DNA of 42,041 nt, from NCBI GenBank assembly GCA_035499295.1, contig DATJZG010000128.1, positions 1 through 42,041 of the forward strand, written 5' to 3'. Positions within the stretch are counted from its first letter, which is position 1. The number at the start of each line of letters is the position of its first letter. Made by a program: the position numbers and the translations under genes. Below the pieces are notes generated by a model. It was given only the letters and a program-made list of their open reading frames with translations. It did no database searches and was not told the origin of the DNA. Below are positions 9,321 to 16,417 of the stretch, piece by piece. Source of the DNA: DATJZG01 sp035499295. Lineage in GTDB: Bacteria > Myxococcota > Myxococcia > Myxococcales > Anaeromyxobacteraceae.

Positions 9321-10279
9321 GCCTCTTGCCCCCCACCTCGACCCCCGCCGCCCCGCTCCCCGGGGCCGCTCCCCACTGGAGGGAGGAGGTGGCGGGCCGC
9401 CTCCGGGGCGAGGCGCTCCGGGACTGCCCGCTCGCCCAGCGCACCTCCATCCGGGTGGGGGGGCCGGCCGACCTCCTCGTCCGACCCGCCGACGCCCTGG
9501 ACGCGGTGGCGCTCCTCGCGGCCTGCGAGGCGCTCCGCGTCCCGGTGACGGCGCTCGGCGGCGGCTCGAACCTGCTCGTCGCCGACCGGGGCGTCCGCGG
9601 CGCGGTGGTGCGCCCCGTCCTCGGCGAGGAGCGGGTGGAGGGAGAGCGGCTCGTCCTCGCCGCCGGCACCCCCACGAGCCGGCTCGGGCAGCTCGCGCAC
9701 GAGCTCGGGCTGGTGGGCTGCGAGTTCACCGCCGGCATCCCCGGGACGCTCGGGGGCGCGGTCGCCATGAACGCCGGGACGCGCATCGGGGAGATGAAGG
9801 ACCTGGTGGAGGAGGTGGAGGTGGCGACCGCCCGCGGCCTCGAGCGCATCGCCGCCCGGGAGCTCGGGTTCGCCTACCGCACCTGCCACCTCCCGGCGGG
9901 CGCGCTCGTCACCCGGGTGGCGGTGCGGCTCCGCCCGGGCGACGTGGCGGCGAGCAAGGCCGCCATGGAGGCGGACCGGGAGCGGCGCCGGAGCACGCAG
10001 CCGCTCTCGCAGCCCAACTTCGGCTCCACCTTCCGGAACCCGCCCGGAGACCACGCCGGCCGGCTCATCGAGGCCGCCGGGCTGAAGGGGCACCGGGTGG
10101 GCAACGCCATGTGGTCCCCGGTCCACGCCAACTTCGTCGTGAACCTGGGGGGCGCCTCGGCGCGCGACTGCCTCGCCCTCATCCGCCTCGCCCGCGCCCG
10201 GGTGCGCGAGCGGTTCGGCGTCGCCCTGGAGCTCGAGGTGCGCCTGCTCGGCGAGTTCGCGCCGGACGAGAACCCCTAG
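9317..10279 (+). CDS. murB: UDP-N-acetylenolpyruvoylglucosamine reductase
   Basis: MurB is the FAD enzyme that reduces UDP-GlcNAc-enolpyruvate to UDP-MurNAc with NADPH. The 320-residue protein has an N-terminal FAD-binding PCMH-type fold with LGGGSNLLV and GIPGTLGGAVAMNAG, then FAYRTC, and the catalytic Ser segment NFGSTFRNP followed by GRLIEAAGLKG. The compact length and the GS.F.NP form match type II MurB (S. aureus/B. subtilis type). The start is GTG 9317 at the murC stop; the first 30 residues are Pro/Ala-rich and poorly constrained, so the true start could be slightly later. Stop TAG at 10277-10279. Confidence 0.95.
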   Translation: MSLLPPTSTPAAPLPGAAPHWREEVAGRLRGEALRDCPLAQRTSIRVGGPADLLVRPADALDAVALLAACEALRVPVTALGGGSNLLVADRGVRGAVVRPVLGEERVEGERLVLAAGTPTSRLGQLAHELGLVGCEFTAGIPGTLGGAVAMNAGTRIGEMKDLVEEVEVATARGLERIAARELGFAYRTCHLPAGALVTRVAVRLRPGDVAASKAAMEADRERRRSTQPLSQPNFGSTFRNPPGDHAGRLIEAAGLKGHRVGNAMWSPVHANFVVNLGGASARDCLALIRLARARVRERFGVALELEVRLLGEFAPDENP

Positions 10280-10300
10280 AACGCTTCGAAGGAGGAGAAC

Positions 10301-11227
10301 ATGGGCCGCTGGCACGGACAGAAGGTGGCGGTGCTCTACGGAGGGCGCTCGAGCGAGCGCGAGGTCTCGCTCAAGACCGGCCAGGGCTGCGCCGAGGCGC
10401 TCCGCCAGAAGGGCTACGACGTCGCCGCCATCGACGTCGACCTGGAGGTGGCGAGCCGGCTCCGGGAGGAGAAGGCGCAGGTGGCCTTCGTCGCCCTGCA
10501 CGGCCGCTTCGGCGAGGACGGCTGCATCCAGGGACTCCTCGAGTCGATGGGCATCCCCTACACCGGCTCGGGGGTGCTCGCCTCGGCGCTCGGGATGGAC
10601 AAGACCTTCTCGAAGCTCCTCTTCCGCGAGCACGGCCTCTCCATCGCCGAGTACCGGGTCGTCCGCCGGGCCGAGGCGGCGAAGGTGTCGGTGGCCGACA
10701 TCCCCTTCGGCCTGCCGGCGGTGGTGAAGCCGTCGAGCGAGGGCTCGTCGGTCGGGGTCCAGATCGTCCGCGACCCGGAGCAGCTGCGGCAGGCCTGCGT
10801 CGAGGCGGCCCGGTACCAGGGGGACGTCATCGTCGAGCGTTACATCCGCGGCGCCGAGATCCAGGTGGCGGTGCTCGACGGGAAGGCGCTCGGGGTCATC
10901 GAGATCGTGCCGGCGCGGGAGTTCTACGACTACGCCGCCAAGTACACCGCCGGTACCACCCAGTACTTCTACCCGGCGCGCATCTCCCCGGAGATGGCGG
11001 CCCGCGTCTCGCGCGCCGCCGAGCTCGCCCACGAGGCGCTCGGCTGCTCCGGCGCCACCCGCCAGGACTTCATCGTCCCTCCCTCGGGCGAGCCCTACCT
11101 GCTCGAGGTGAACACGCTCCCGGGGATGACGCCCACCTCCCTCGTCCCCAAGATCGCGGCCGGGAACGGCATCTCCTTCGCCGACCTGTGCGAGCGGCTC
11201 CTCGAGGGGGCCTCGCTCAAGGCCTGA
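10301..11227 (+). CDS. ddl: D-alanine--D-alanine ligase
   Basis: Ddl makes the D-Ala-D-Ala dipeptide used by MurF. The 308-residue protein is of the short DdlB type with an ATP-grasp fold: VLYGGRSSEREVSL at the N terminus, GEDGCIQGLLESMGIPYTGS, the ATP-grasp lid VVKPSSEGSSVGV, and the C-terminal EVNTLPGMTPTSLVPK with metal-binding and substrate residues. It has the clearest ribosome site of the cluster, AAGGAGGAG at 10289-10297, just before ATG 10301. It is the last plus-strand gene before the minus-strand cytochrome cassette and ends 7 bp from the end of the convergent gene. Confidence 0.95.
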   Translation: MGRWHGQKVAVLYGGRSSEREVSLKTGQGCAEALRQKGYDVAAIDVDLEVASRLREEKAQVAFVALHGRFGEDGCIQGLLESMGIPYTGSGVLASALGMDKTFSKLLFREHGLSIAEYRVVRRAEAAKVSVADIPFGLPAVVKPSSEGSSVGVQIVRDPEQLRQACVEAARYQGDVIVERYIRGAEIQVAVLDGKALGVIEIVPAREFYDYAAKYTAGTTQYFYPARISPEMAARVSRAAELAHEALGCSGATRQDFIVPPSGEPYLLEVNTLPGMTPTSLVPKIAAGNGISFADLCERLLEGASLKA

Positions 11228-11228
11228 G

Positions 11229-11243
11229 CGCCCCTCAGGGGCG
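11229..11243. terminator. Compact palindrome between convergent ddl and redoxin-TPR gene
   Basis: CGCCCCT-C-AGGGGCG is a perfect inverted repeat that begins two bases after the ddl stop and includes the stop codon of the minus-strand gene. There is no run of T on either side, so it is at best a U-poor bidirectional hairpin. It is the only structure in the 7-bp gap between the two genes. Its role as a terminator is inferred from position. Confidence 0.35.
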
Positions 11244-12074
11244 AGGGGCCGGAGGGCAGGGGGCGCGCTTCCCCGGCGCCGCCCCGGGCTCGGCCGGGTC
11301 GGCCGCGAGCGCGAGCCGGTACTCCTCCTCGGCGGCGGCGCAGTCGCCGAGGGAGGCCTGCGCCTCCGCGGCGAGCGCGTGCGCCGCGGCCGAGCCCGGG
11401 TCTCGGGAGAGGGCGCGGCGGGCCGACTCGAGCGCCTTCGAGGCGTTCCCGCGCTCGAGGAGCATGCGCCCGAGCGTCACGTCGCGGCGCGCCACGAGCC
11501 GCGGGTCGTCCCCGGGCATGGTGGAGCGCGGCGGGTCGACCGCCCGCTGGGCCTCGGCCTCGGAGATCTCGCCGAGCGCCTGCCGGATGCGCGCCCGCAG
11601 CACCTCGCCGTAGTTCACCTTGCGGAAGGGCTCCCAGGCGACGAGCCTCCCCCTCGCGTCGGCCACCCCCACGAGCGGATGGAGCCTCACCTCGAGCCGG
11701 CCGTACATCCGGTCGCCCGGGTCGAGGAGGACCGGCATCCGCACCCCGGCCTCCGCCCGGGCGCGGGAGAGCTCGGCTGGCGGGGTGGACCCCGAGGCCA
11801 CCGCCACGAAGGAGACGAGCTTCCCCGAGAACTCGCGCTCCAGGGCGGCGAGCCTCGCGAGCGCGTCCTCCGAGTGGTCCTGCCCCGGGCGGAAGAAGAC
11901 GAAGACGCTCACCTTCCCCGGCTCGACGAGGGGGGCCTCGCCCGCGCCCCCGAACAGCGGCAGCCGCTCCTCCGGGACCGGCTCGCCCGGCCGCAGGTGG
12001 TCGATGGCGACCGCCCCCGGCAGCTCGGCGGCTGCGAGGAGCGCGGTGGCGAGGAGGAGCCGCGGCGCGGTCAC
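11235..12074 (-). CDS. Exported cysteine-free thioredoxin-like/TPR protein, copy A
   Basis: The 279-residue product has a signal peptide (about 1-23, ending AVA), a thioredoxin/AhpC-like domain (about 35-170) and a C-terminal helical TPR region (about 190-265). In the redoxin domain the strand FVFF runs into RPGQDHS at 62-68, where redoxins carry their catalytic Cys, and the later LHPLVGVAD (131-139) sits where thioredoxins have the cis-Pro. There is no CXXC, so thiol-disulfide exchange is unlikely and a binding or scaffold role is more plausible. It is the last gene of the five-gene minus-strand cassette and is paralogous to the next two. The start is GTG 12074, 25 nt after copy B. Its function is unknown; export and association with cytochromes are inferred. 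Confidence 0.82.
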   Translation of the reverse strand: MTAPRLLLATALLAAAELPGAVAIDHLRPGEPVPEERLPLFGGAGEAPLVEPGKVSVFVFFRPGQDHSEDALARLAALEREFSGKLVSFVAVASGSTPPAELSRARAEAGVRMPVLLDPGDRMYGRLEVRLHPLVGVADARGRLVAWEPFRKVNYGEVLRARIRQALGEISEAEAQRAVDPPRSTMPGDDPRLVARRDVTLGRMLLERGNASKALESARRALSRDPGSAAAHALAAEAQASLGDCAAAEEEYRLALAADPAEPGAAPGKRAPCPPAPRP

Positions 12075-12099
12075 CTGCCGCCCCCGTTCCCGGCGGGCG

Positions 12100-12915
12100 T
12101 CACCGGGCGCAGCCCTTCCGGGCCGAGAGGGCGGCCTCGTCCCCGGGGGCGGTGCGGAGGGCCCGGTCGAGCTCGGGGAGGGCCTCGGCGCACCTCCCCA
12201 GGGCCGCGAGGGCGCGCCCGGCGAGCGCGTGCGCCGCCGCCGAGTCGGGGTCGCGCGAGAGGGCGCGCTCCGCCGTCCGCAGCGCCGGCTCCGGGCTCCC
12301 CTTCCCGAGCAGCATCTCGCCGAGCTTCACCTCGCGCCGGGCCACGGCGCGCGGGTCGTCGCCCGGCATGGTGGCCCGCTTCGGCGCCGCGGCGCCTGCG
12401 GCCTCGGCGGCGCCGATCTCCCCGAGCGCCTCGCGGATCCGGGCGCGCAGCCGCTCGCCCTCGTTCACCTGGTGGAAGGGCTCCCAGGCGACGAGCCGGC
12501 CGGTGGCGTCCACCACCCCCACGAGCGGGTGGAGCCGGACTTCCAGGCGCCCGTAGAGCCGGTCGTCCCGGTCGACGAGCACCGGCATGCGGACGCCCGA
12601 GCGCGCCACCATCTCGCGCACCTCCGCCTCGGGGGCGCTCCCGGAGACGATGGCGACGAAGGACACCCTCGGAGCGAACTCCCGCTCCAGCTCGGCGAGC
12701 CGCCCGAGCGTCTCGAGCGAGTGGTCCTGTCCCGGGCGCACGAAGGCGAAGACGCTCGCCGTCCCCGGGGGGGCGAAGGGCCGCGCCGGCCCGCCGCCGA
12801 GCGGCGGGAGCTCCACGACCTCGAGCGCCGCCCCCGGCTCGGGGTGGTCGAGCGCCGGAGCGAGGGCGGGCGCCGTCAGCGAGAGAACCCCGAGGAGGAG
12901 GGCGAGCGGGCTCAA
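12100..12915 (-). CDS. Exported cysteine-free thioredoxin-like/TPR protein, copy B
   Basis: This 271-residue paralogue of copy A has the same plan: signal peptide (about 1-20), redoxin fold with RPGQDHS at 60-66, VSGS, RLEVRLHPLVGV, and the linker TMPGDDPR before a TPR region. Copies A and B share long near-identical stretches (for example MPVL.D..DR.YGRLEVRLHPLVGV), so they come from a recent duplication compared with copy C. The active-site CXXC is absent here too. The start is a TTG at 12915; no better start keeps the signal peptide, and no strong ribosome site is seen, so coupling to the upstream stop 14 bp away is likely. Confidence 0.8.
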   Translation of the reverse strand: MSPLALLLGVLSLTAPALAPALDHPEPGAALEVVELPPLGGGPARPFAPPGTASVFAFVRPGQDHSLETLGRLAELEREFAPRVSFVAIVSGSAPEAEVREMVARSGVRMPVLVDRDDRLYGRLEVRLHPLVGVVDATGRLVAWEPFHQVNEGERLRARIREALGEIGAAEAAGAAAPKRATMPGDDPRAVARREVKLGEMLLGKGSPEPALRTAERALSRDPDSAAAHALAGRALAALGRCAEALPELDRALRTAPGDEAALSARKGCAR

Positions 12916-12929
12916 GGGGCGCGGGTTCT

Positions 12930-13748
12930 CTAGCGCGCGCAGGCGGACCGCGCCGCCTGCGCCGCCGCGTCGTCGGGGTCGGCCCGGAGCGCCGCCTCGA
13001 GGTCGGCCGCCGCCTCGGGGCAGCGACCGAGCGCGGCGAGCGCCCGGGCGGCGAGCGCGTGGGCGGGGGCAGAGCCCGGGTCGCGCTCGAGCGCCTTGCG
13101 GGCGCTCGCGAGCGCCTTGTCGTAGAGCCCCTGCTCGAGCTGGCGCTTCCCCAGGTTGACGTCGCGGTTCGCGACCGCCCGGGCGCTCGCCCCCGGCATG
13201 TCGGCCCGGGGCGGGGCGACCACCTTCTCGAGCGCCTCCCGGTCGATCTCCCCGAGGAGGAAGCGCACCCGCGCCTTCACCCCGTCGCAGTAGTTCACCG
13301 CCTGGTAGGGGAGGAAGGCGAAGAGGTGCTGCCGCTGGTCGGCGATGCCCACCACCGGGTGGAGGCGGACGCCGAGCCGGTCGTAGAGCTCGTCCCCCTC
13401 GTCCCGGAGCGCCGGGACCGCGAGGCCCGCCTCGGCGAGCGCCGCCTTCACCTCGACCGGGGGGAAGGAGCCCGACACCACCACCACCAGGCGCACCGGC
13501 TTCCCGGCGAAGTCGCGGGCGCAGCCGGCCATCTCGCGCAGGGTGCGGGCCGAGTGCTCCTGGCCGGGCCGGGCGAAGACGAAGACGCTCACCTCCCCCG
13601 CCCTGGAGAGGAGCGGCGCCCGCCCCCCGTCGACGGTGGCGAGCTCCGGGTTCTCGAGCGGGTCGCCCGGGCCCGGCCGGGAGGCGGCGGGCGGCGCCGA
13701 GAGCGGGGAGGCGAGCGCCAGCGAGAGCGCGAGGAGCCTGGGCGTCAC
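12930..13748 (-). CDS. Exported cysteine-free thioredoxin-like/TPR protein, copy C
   Basis: This 272-residue protein is the most diverged of the three. It has a signal peptide (about 1-23), RPGQEHS at 60-66 in place of the redoxin catalytic site, VVSGSFPP, RLGVRLHPVVGIAD, and TPR repeats at about 190-265. It contains single cysteines but no CXXC or CXXXC pair. Its GTG start at 13748 lies one base after the stop of the multihaem cytochrome gene, the tightest junction in the cassette, which ties the two functionally. A role in cytochrome assembly, docking or stability is an inference from this linkage; the sequence does not prove it. Confidence 0.8.
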   Translation of the reverse strand: MTPRLLALSLALASPLSAPPAASRPGPGDPLENPELATVDGGRAPLLSRAGEVSVFVFARPGQEHSARTLREMAGCARDFAGKPVRLVVVVSGSFPPVEVKAALAEAGLAVPALRDEGDELYDRLGVRLHPVVGIADQRQHLFAFLPYQAVNYCDGVKARVRFLLGEIDREALEKVVAPPRADMPGASARAVANRDVNLGKRQLEQGLYDKALASARKALERDPGSAPAHALAARALAALGRCPEAAADLEAALRADPDDAAAQAARSACAR

Positions 13749-13749
13749 G

Positions 13750-14811
13750 CTACTTCTTCTCCGGCGGGCCCTTGTTCGAGTAGGTCTTGGTGTCGTGGCA
13801 GGTCTTGGCGCAGGACCCGCCCGTGGGCGTCTTCGTGTAGTTGAGCTTCAGGATCCAGCCCTTCGCCCCGTAGGGCACGCCCTCGCGGATGTGGTGGTCC
13901 TGGCGCGAGGCGTGGACCTCGTGGCAGGCGCGGCAGGTCCGGCCCCGGTCCGCCTTGTTCACGTGCAGGTAGTGGAGGTTGCGGGAGCCGTCGCGGAAGT
14001 TGGTGAGGGTCGTCGTCTGCGGCTCGGAGACCACCTTGTCGTTGTGGCAGCCGAAGCAGAGCGCGTAGTTCTTGGGGTCGTAGGGGGCGTAGAACTTGGC
14101 CGGGTACTCGGCGACGAGCAGCCGGAAGTTGTCGCTCCCGTGGGGCTTGTGGCAGGCGCTGCAGTCCTTCGCCTCCACCGGCGCGTGCCAGACCTTGTTC
14201 TCCTCCAGCCACTTCTTGAAGTTGGTGAGGGTGGCGCCGCGCCCGTCCGGGACCCCGTCCTGGGAGTGGCAGCTCACGCACAGGTCGAAGGGGAGGAGGA
14301 CGAGCAGGTGCTCCACGTTGGCGCCGTGCGGGTTGTGGCAGTTCGCGCAGCGGGAGCCGGTCTCGAGGGCGGCGTGCTTCACCTTGGCGCCCTGCGCCTG
14401 CGCCTTCATCTCCTCGTGGCAGCCGAAGCAGAGGGCGGTCTGCTCGGCGACGAGGAGCTTCCGCTCCCGGGAGTTGTGCGGGTTGTGGCAGTTCGTGCAG
14501 CTCTGCACCGCCGGGGCGTGCTTCACCTTCCGCCCCATGATCTCCTGGAACTCCTCGTGGCAGGTGAAGCAGAGCTCGTTCCCCGACTTGGCGAGTGGCC
14601 CGGGGCTCTTGGGGTCGTTCCGCTGGTGGCAGATGCTGCAGTCGCCCGCCTCGAAGGGAGCGTGCGACCACCCGACCTTGTCCCCCGCCGGGAGCGGCGC
14701 CACCTTCGGCGGCGGGAGCGCCCTGGTCTTCTTCGCCGCCTCGGCGCTCCGCGCCGGGGCCGAGAGCGAGAGGGCGAGGAGGGCGACGGCCGCGCGCGAG
14801 GCGAAGGGCAT
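13750..14811 (-). CDS. Multihaem c-type cytochrome, doubled CXXCH family
   Basis: The 353-residue product has a Sec signal peptide (about 1-23, ending ARSA-E) and should be periplasmic or surface-exposed. Nine CXXCH haem motifs occur (CSICH at 58-62, then CFTCH, CTNCH, CFGCH, CANCH, CVSCH, CSACH, CFGCH, CRACH), mostly as pairs in the doubled-CXXCH pattern with NPHN/NPHG/KPHG or VHAS after the second. A tenth site near the C terminus is CAKTCH, a rare CX3CH spacing. Ten haems are therefore possible. Such proteins usually carry electrons across the periplasm or outer membrane in metal-reducing bacteria. I chose ATG 14811, which starts the signal peptide and follows a GGAG ribosome site; the frame is open to 14898. 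A TACTAT -10-like hexamer at 14855-14860 could give it its own promoter. Confidence 0.92.
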   Translation of the reverse strand: MPFASRAAVALLALSLSAPARSAEAAKKTRALPPPKVAPLPAGDKVGWSHAPFEAGDCSICHQRNDPKSPGPLAKSGNELCFTCHEEFQEIMGRKVKHAPAVQSCTNCHNPHNSRERKLLVAEQTALCFGCHEEMKAQAQGAKVKHAALETGSRCANCHNPHGANVEHLLVLLPFDLCVSCHSQDGVPDGRGATLTNFKKWLEENKVWHAPVEAKDCSACHKPHGSDNFRLLVAEYPAKFYAPYDPKNYALCFGCHNDKVVSEPQTTTLTNFRDGSRNLHYLHVNKADRGRTCRACHEVHASRQDHHIREGVPYGAKGWILKLNYTKTPTGGSCAKTCHDTKTYSNKGPPEKK

Positions 14812-14954
14812 GGGGGTGCTCCGAAGGATGGGGCGATTCGAGGGAGGGCTAGCGATAGTACGGCCCGGATGGGGGGCGGCTTCCTTGATCGCGGCCAAAG
14901 CGGAGGCTCGCCTGAACCCGCGACACCGGGCCGAGGGTCGAAGCGCCGGCCCCG

Positions 14955-15320
14955 CTAGAGGAGGAGGCTCTTCCTAAGCGAGTTGTGCGGGTTGTGGCAG
15001 TCCGTGCAGGACGTCACCGGGAGCGGATGCCTCGCCTTCGCCTGGCCGGCGGCGCTCGAGAGGTCGCGGTGGCACCCGCGGCAGACCTCCACCACCGGCT
15101 TCCTCGCCGGCCCCACCCGCTTGCCGCCGGGCTCGTGGCAGACGGCGCAGTCGCCCGCGGCGAAGGGGCCGTGGGTGGAGAGCGCCGCCCCTCCCACCGG
15201 TGCGAGGGGGTTCGCGGCCGCCTCCGCCGTCGGCTCCCTCCGCTCGCGCTCCGGCGGGGCCGGCTCGGCGGCGGCGAGGAGGACCGGGATCGGGAGAAGC
15301 GAAAGGGCGAGAAGCCGCAT
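14955..15320 (-). CDS. Small trihaem c-type cytochrome
   Basis: This 121-residue exported protein has a signal peptide (MRLLALSLLPIPVLLAAAEP), a Glu/Arg/Pro-rich spacer and three haem motifs: CAVCH, CRGCH and CTDCH. The haem region, from GDCAVCH to the NPHNS after the third motif, lines up with the first three-haem module of the larger cytochrome downstream, so the two are paralogous. It ends shortly after that module, with LRKSLLL. ATG 15320 is preceded by GGAGGATCG as ribosome site. It is the first gene of the minus-strand cassette, divergent from ftsQ, and the 143-bp gap to the next gene shows no remnant of further haem modules. It could be a genuine small electron carrier or a truncated duplicate that is still expressed. 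Confidence 0.85.
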   Translation of the reverse strand: MRLLALSLLPIPVLLAAAEPAPPERERREPTAEAAANPLAPVGGAALSTHGPFAAGDCAVCHEPGGKRVGPARKPVVEVCRGCHRDLSSAAGQAKARHPLPVTSCTDCHNPHNSLRKSLLL

Positions 15321-15404
15321 GGGACGATCCTCCGCGCCTTCTTCCGCGAAGCGTACTCCGGCGAGGCGGCTCCTGTCCTCGGGTCGAAGGCCGCGCCGCG
15401 CCTG

Positions 15405-15410
15405 TATAAT
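15405..15410 (+). promoter_or_regulatory. Perfect TATAAT hexamer in the divergent region before ftsQ
   Basis: The 180-bp gap between the divergent small cytochrome gene and ftsQ contains a short AT-rich island with a consensus -10 hexamer TATAAT on the plus strand. It stands out strongly against the GC-rich background. No good -35 is visible 16-18 bp upstream (GGTCGA region). If used, it would give ftsQAZ its own promoter with an 80-90 nt leader, needed because the reversed cassette separates ftsQ from the murE-ddl run. Confidence 0.35.
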
Positions 15411-15500
15411 TACTGGACAGCCTCGATCGGTCCGGCATTCTGCACTCTCGGGCGATAGCGCCCGTAAGCGCCCGGTGTGGTTGGGTGTGGGAGACGGTGG

Positions 15501-16415
15501 GTGGCGCGCGGCCGCAACAGGAGGCGTGTCGATCGGGAGCGTCCGGCGCCCCCGCCGGGCGCACTGCGCCAGGGGCTCACGCTCGCCCTCGCCTGGGCGG
15601 CGGGGATCGCCTGCGCCGCGGCGCTCGCCGTGGGCGGCTATCGCGCCTTCGCCGCCGGCGAGCTCCTCCGCGTGAAGGCCATCCGCGTGACCGGCCTCGC
15701 CCGCGCCACACCGGCCGAGGTGCTCGCCTACTCGCCGGTGAAGGTCGGGGACGACTTCGTCTCGGCCGACGTGGAGGCGATGGCCGCCGCCATCGGACGC
15801 CACCCCTGGGTGCGCTCGGTGAAGGTGAGCCGGCGCTTCCCGCTCGCCCTCGACGTCCAGGTGGCGGAGCGGGACCCCCGCGCCCTCGTCGACCTCGGCG
15901 GCCTCTACCTCGTGGACGCGGACGGAAGGGTCTTCAAGCGCGCCGCCCCGGGCGACGGGCTCGACCTGCCGGTCATCACCGGCTTCACCCGCGAGGACTA
16001 CCAGGAGCGCGGCGGCGTGCTCCAGCCGAAGCTGCAGGCGGCGGTGGCCTTCATCCAGAGCTACGGGGACGCGGGGCTCGGCCCCCTCGCCCCCCTCTCC
16101 GAGTTTCACCGGGACGACGACGAGTCCGTCGTCCTCTACGTCGGCGACCGCGGCACCCAGGTCCGCCTCGGCCAGGGGGACCACGCCCAGAAGCTCGTCC
16201 GGCTCCGCCAGGTGCTGGAGGAGATCCGGGCCCAGGGGAAGCGGCCCGACGTGATCTACCTCGACGACCGCAGCCGCCCGGATCGGGCGGTGGTGCGGCC
16301 GCTGGGGCTAGCCGAGGAAGGGGCGGGCGTCGGGCCCGCCCCGGCGAGAGCAGAGACGGCCCGAGAGGGCCAGGGTTGGCGGCGTGGGCGCGATGCGCCA
16401 CTCGTCCGGAGGTAG
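15501..16415 (+). CDS. ftsQ: Cell division protein FtsQ (POTRA domain)
   Basis: FtsQ is a single-pass inner-membrane divisome protein that links early and late division proteins. The 304-residue product has a basic cytoplasmic tail, one membrane helix at about 25-47 (LTLALAWAAGIACAAALAVGG), a POTRA domain with VKAIRVTGLARATPAEVLAYS, and the FtsQ domain with PWVRSVKVSRRFP, LVDLGGLYLVDADGRVF and a C-terminal segment ending in IYLDDRSRPDRAVV. I prefer GTG 15501, which has GGGAGAC six bases upstream; GTG 15477 in the same frame has no ribosome site. Its stop overlaps the ftsA ribosome site. Confidence 0.92.
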   Translation: MARGRNRRRVDRERPAPPPGALRQGLTLALAWAAGIACAAALAVGGYRAFAAGELLRVKAIRVTGLARATPAEVLAYSPVKVGDDFVSADVEAMAAAIGRHPWVRSVKVSRRFPLALDVQVAERDPRALVDLGGLYLVDADGRVFKRAAPGDGLDLPVITGFTREDYQERGGVLQPKLQAAVAFIQSYGDAGLGPLAPLSEFHRDDDESVVLYVGDRGTQVRLGQGDHAQKLVRLRQVLEEIRAQGKRPDVIYLDDRSRPDRAVVRPLGLAEEGAGVGPAPARAETAREGQGWRRGRDAPLVRR

Positions 16416-16417
16416 TC

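Noticed and set aside
13750..14898. Start of the multihaem cytochrome at 14898 with 29 extra residues
   Set aside because: The extra residues precede a complete signal peptide that starts at ATG 14811, which also has a ribosome site.
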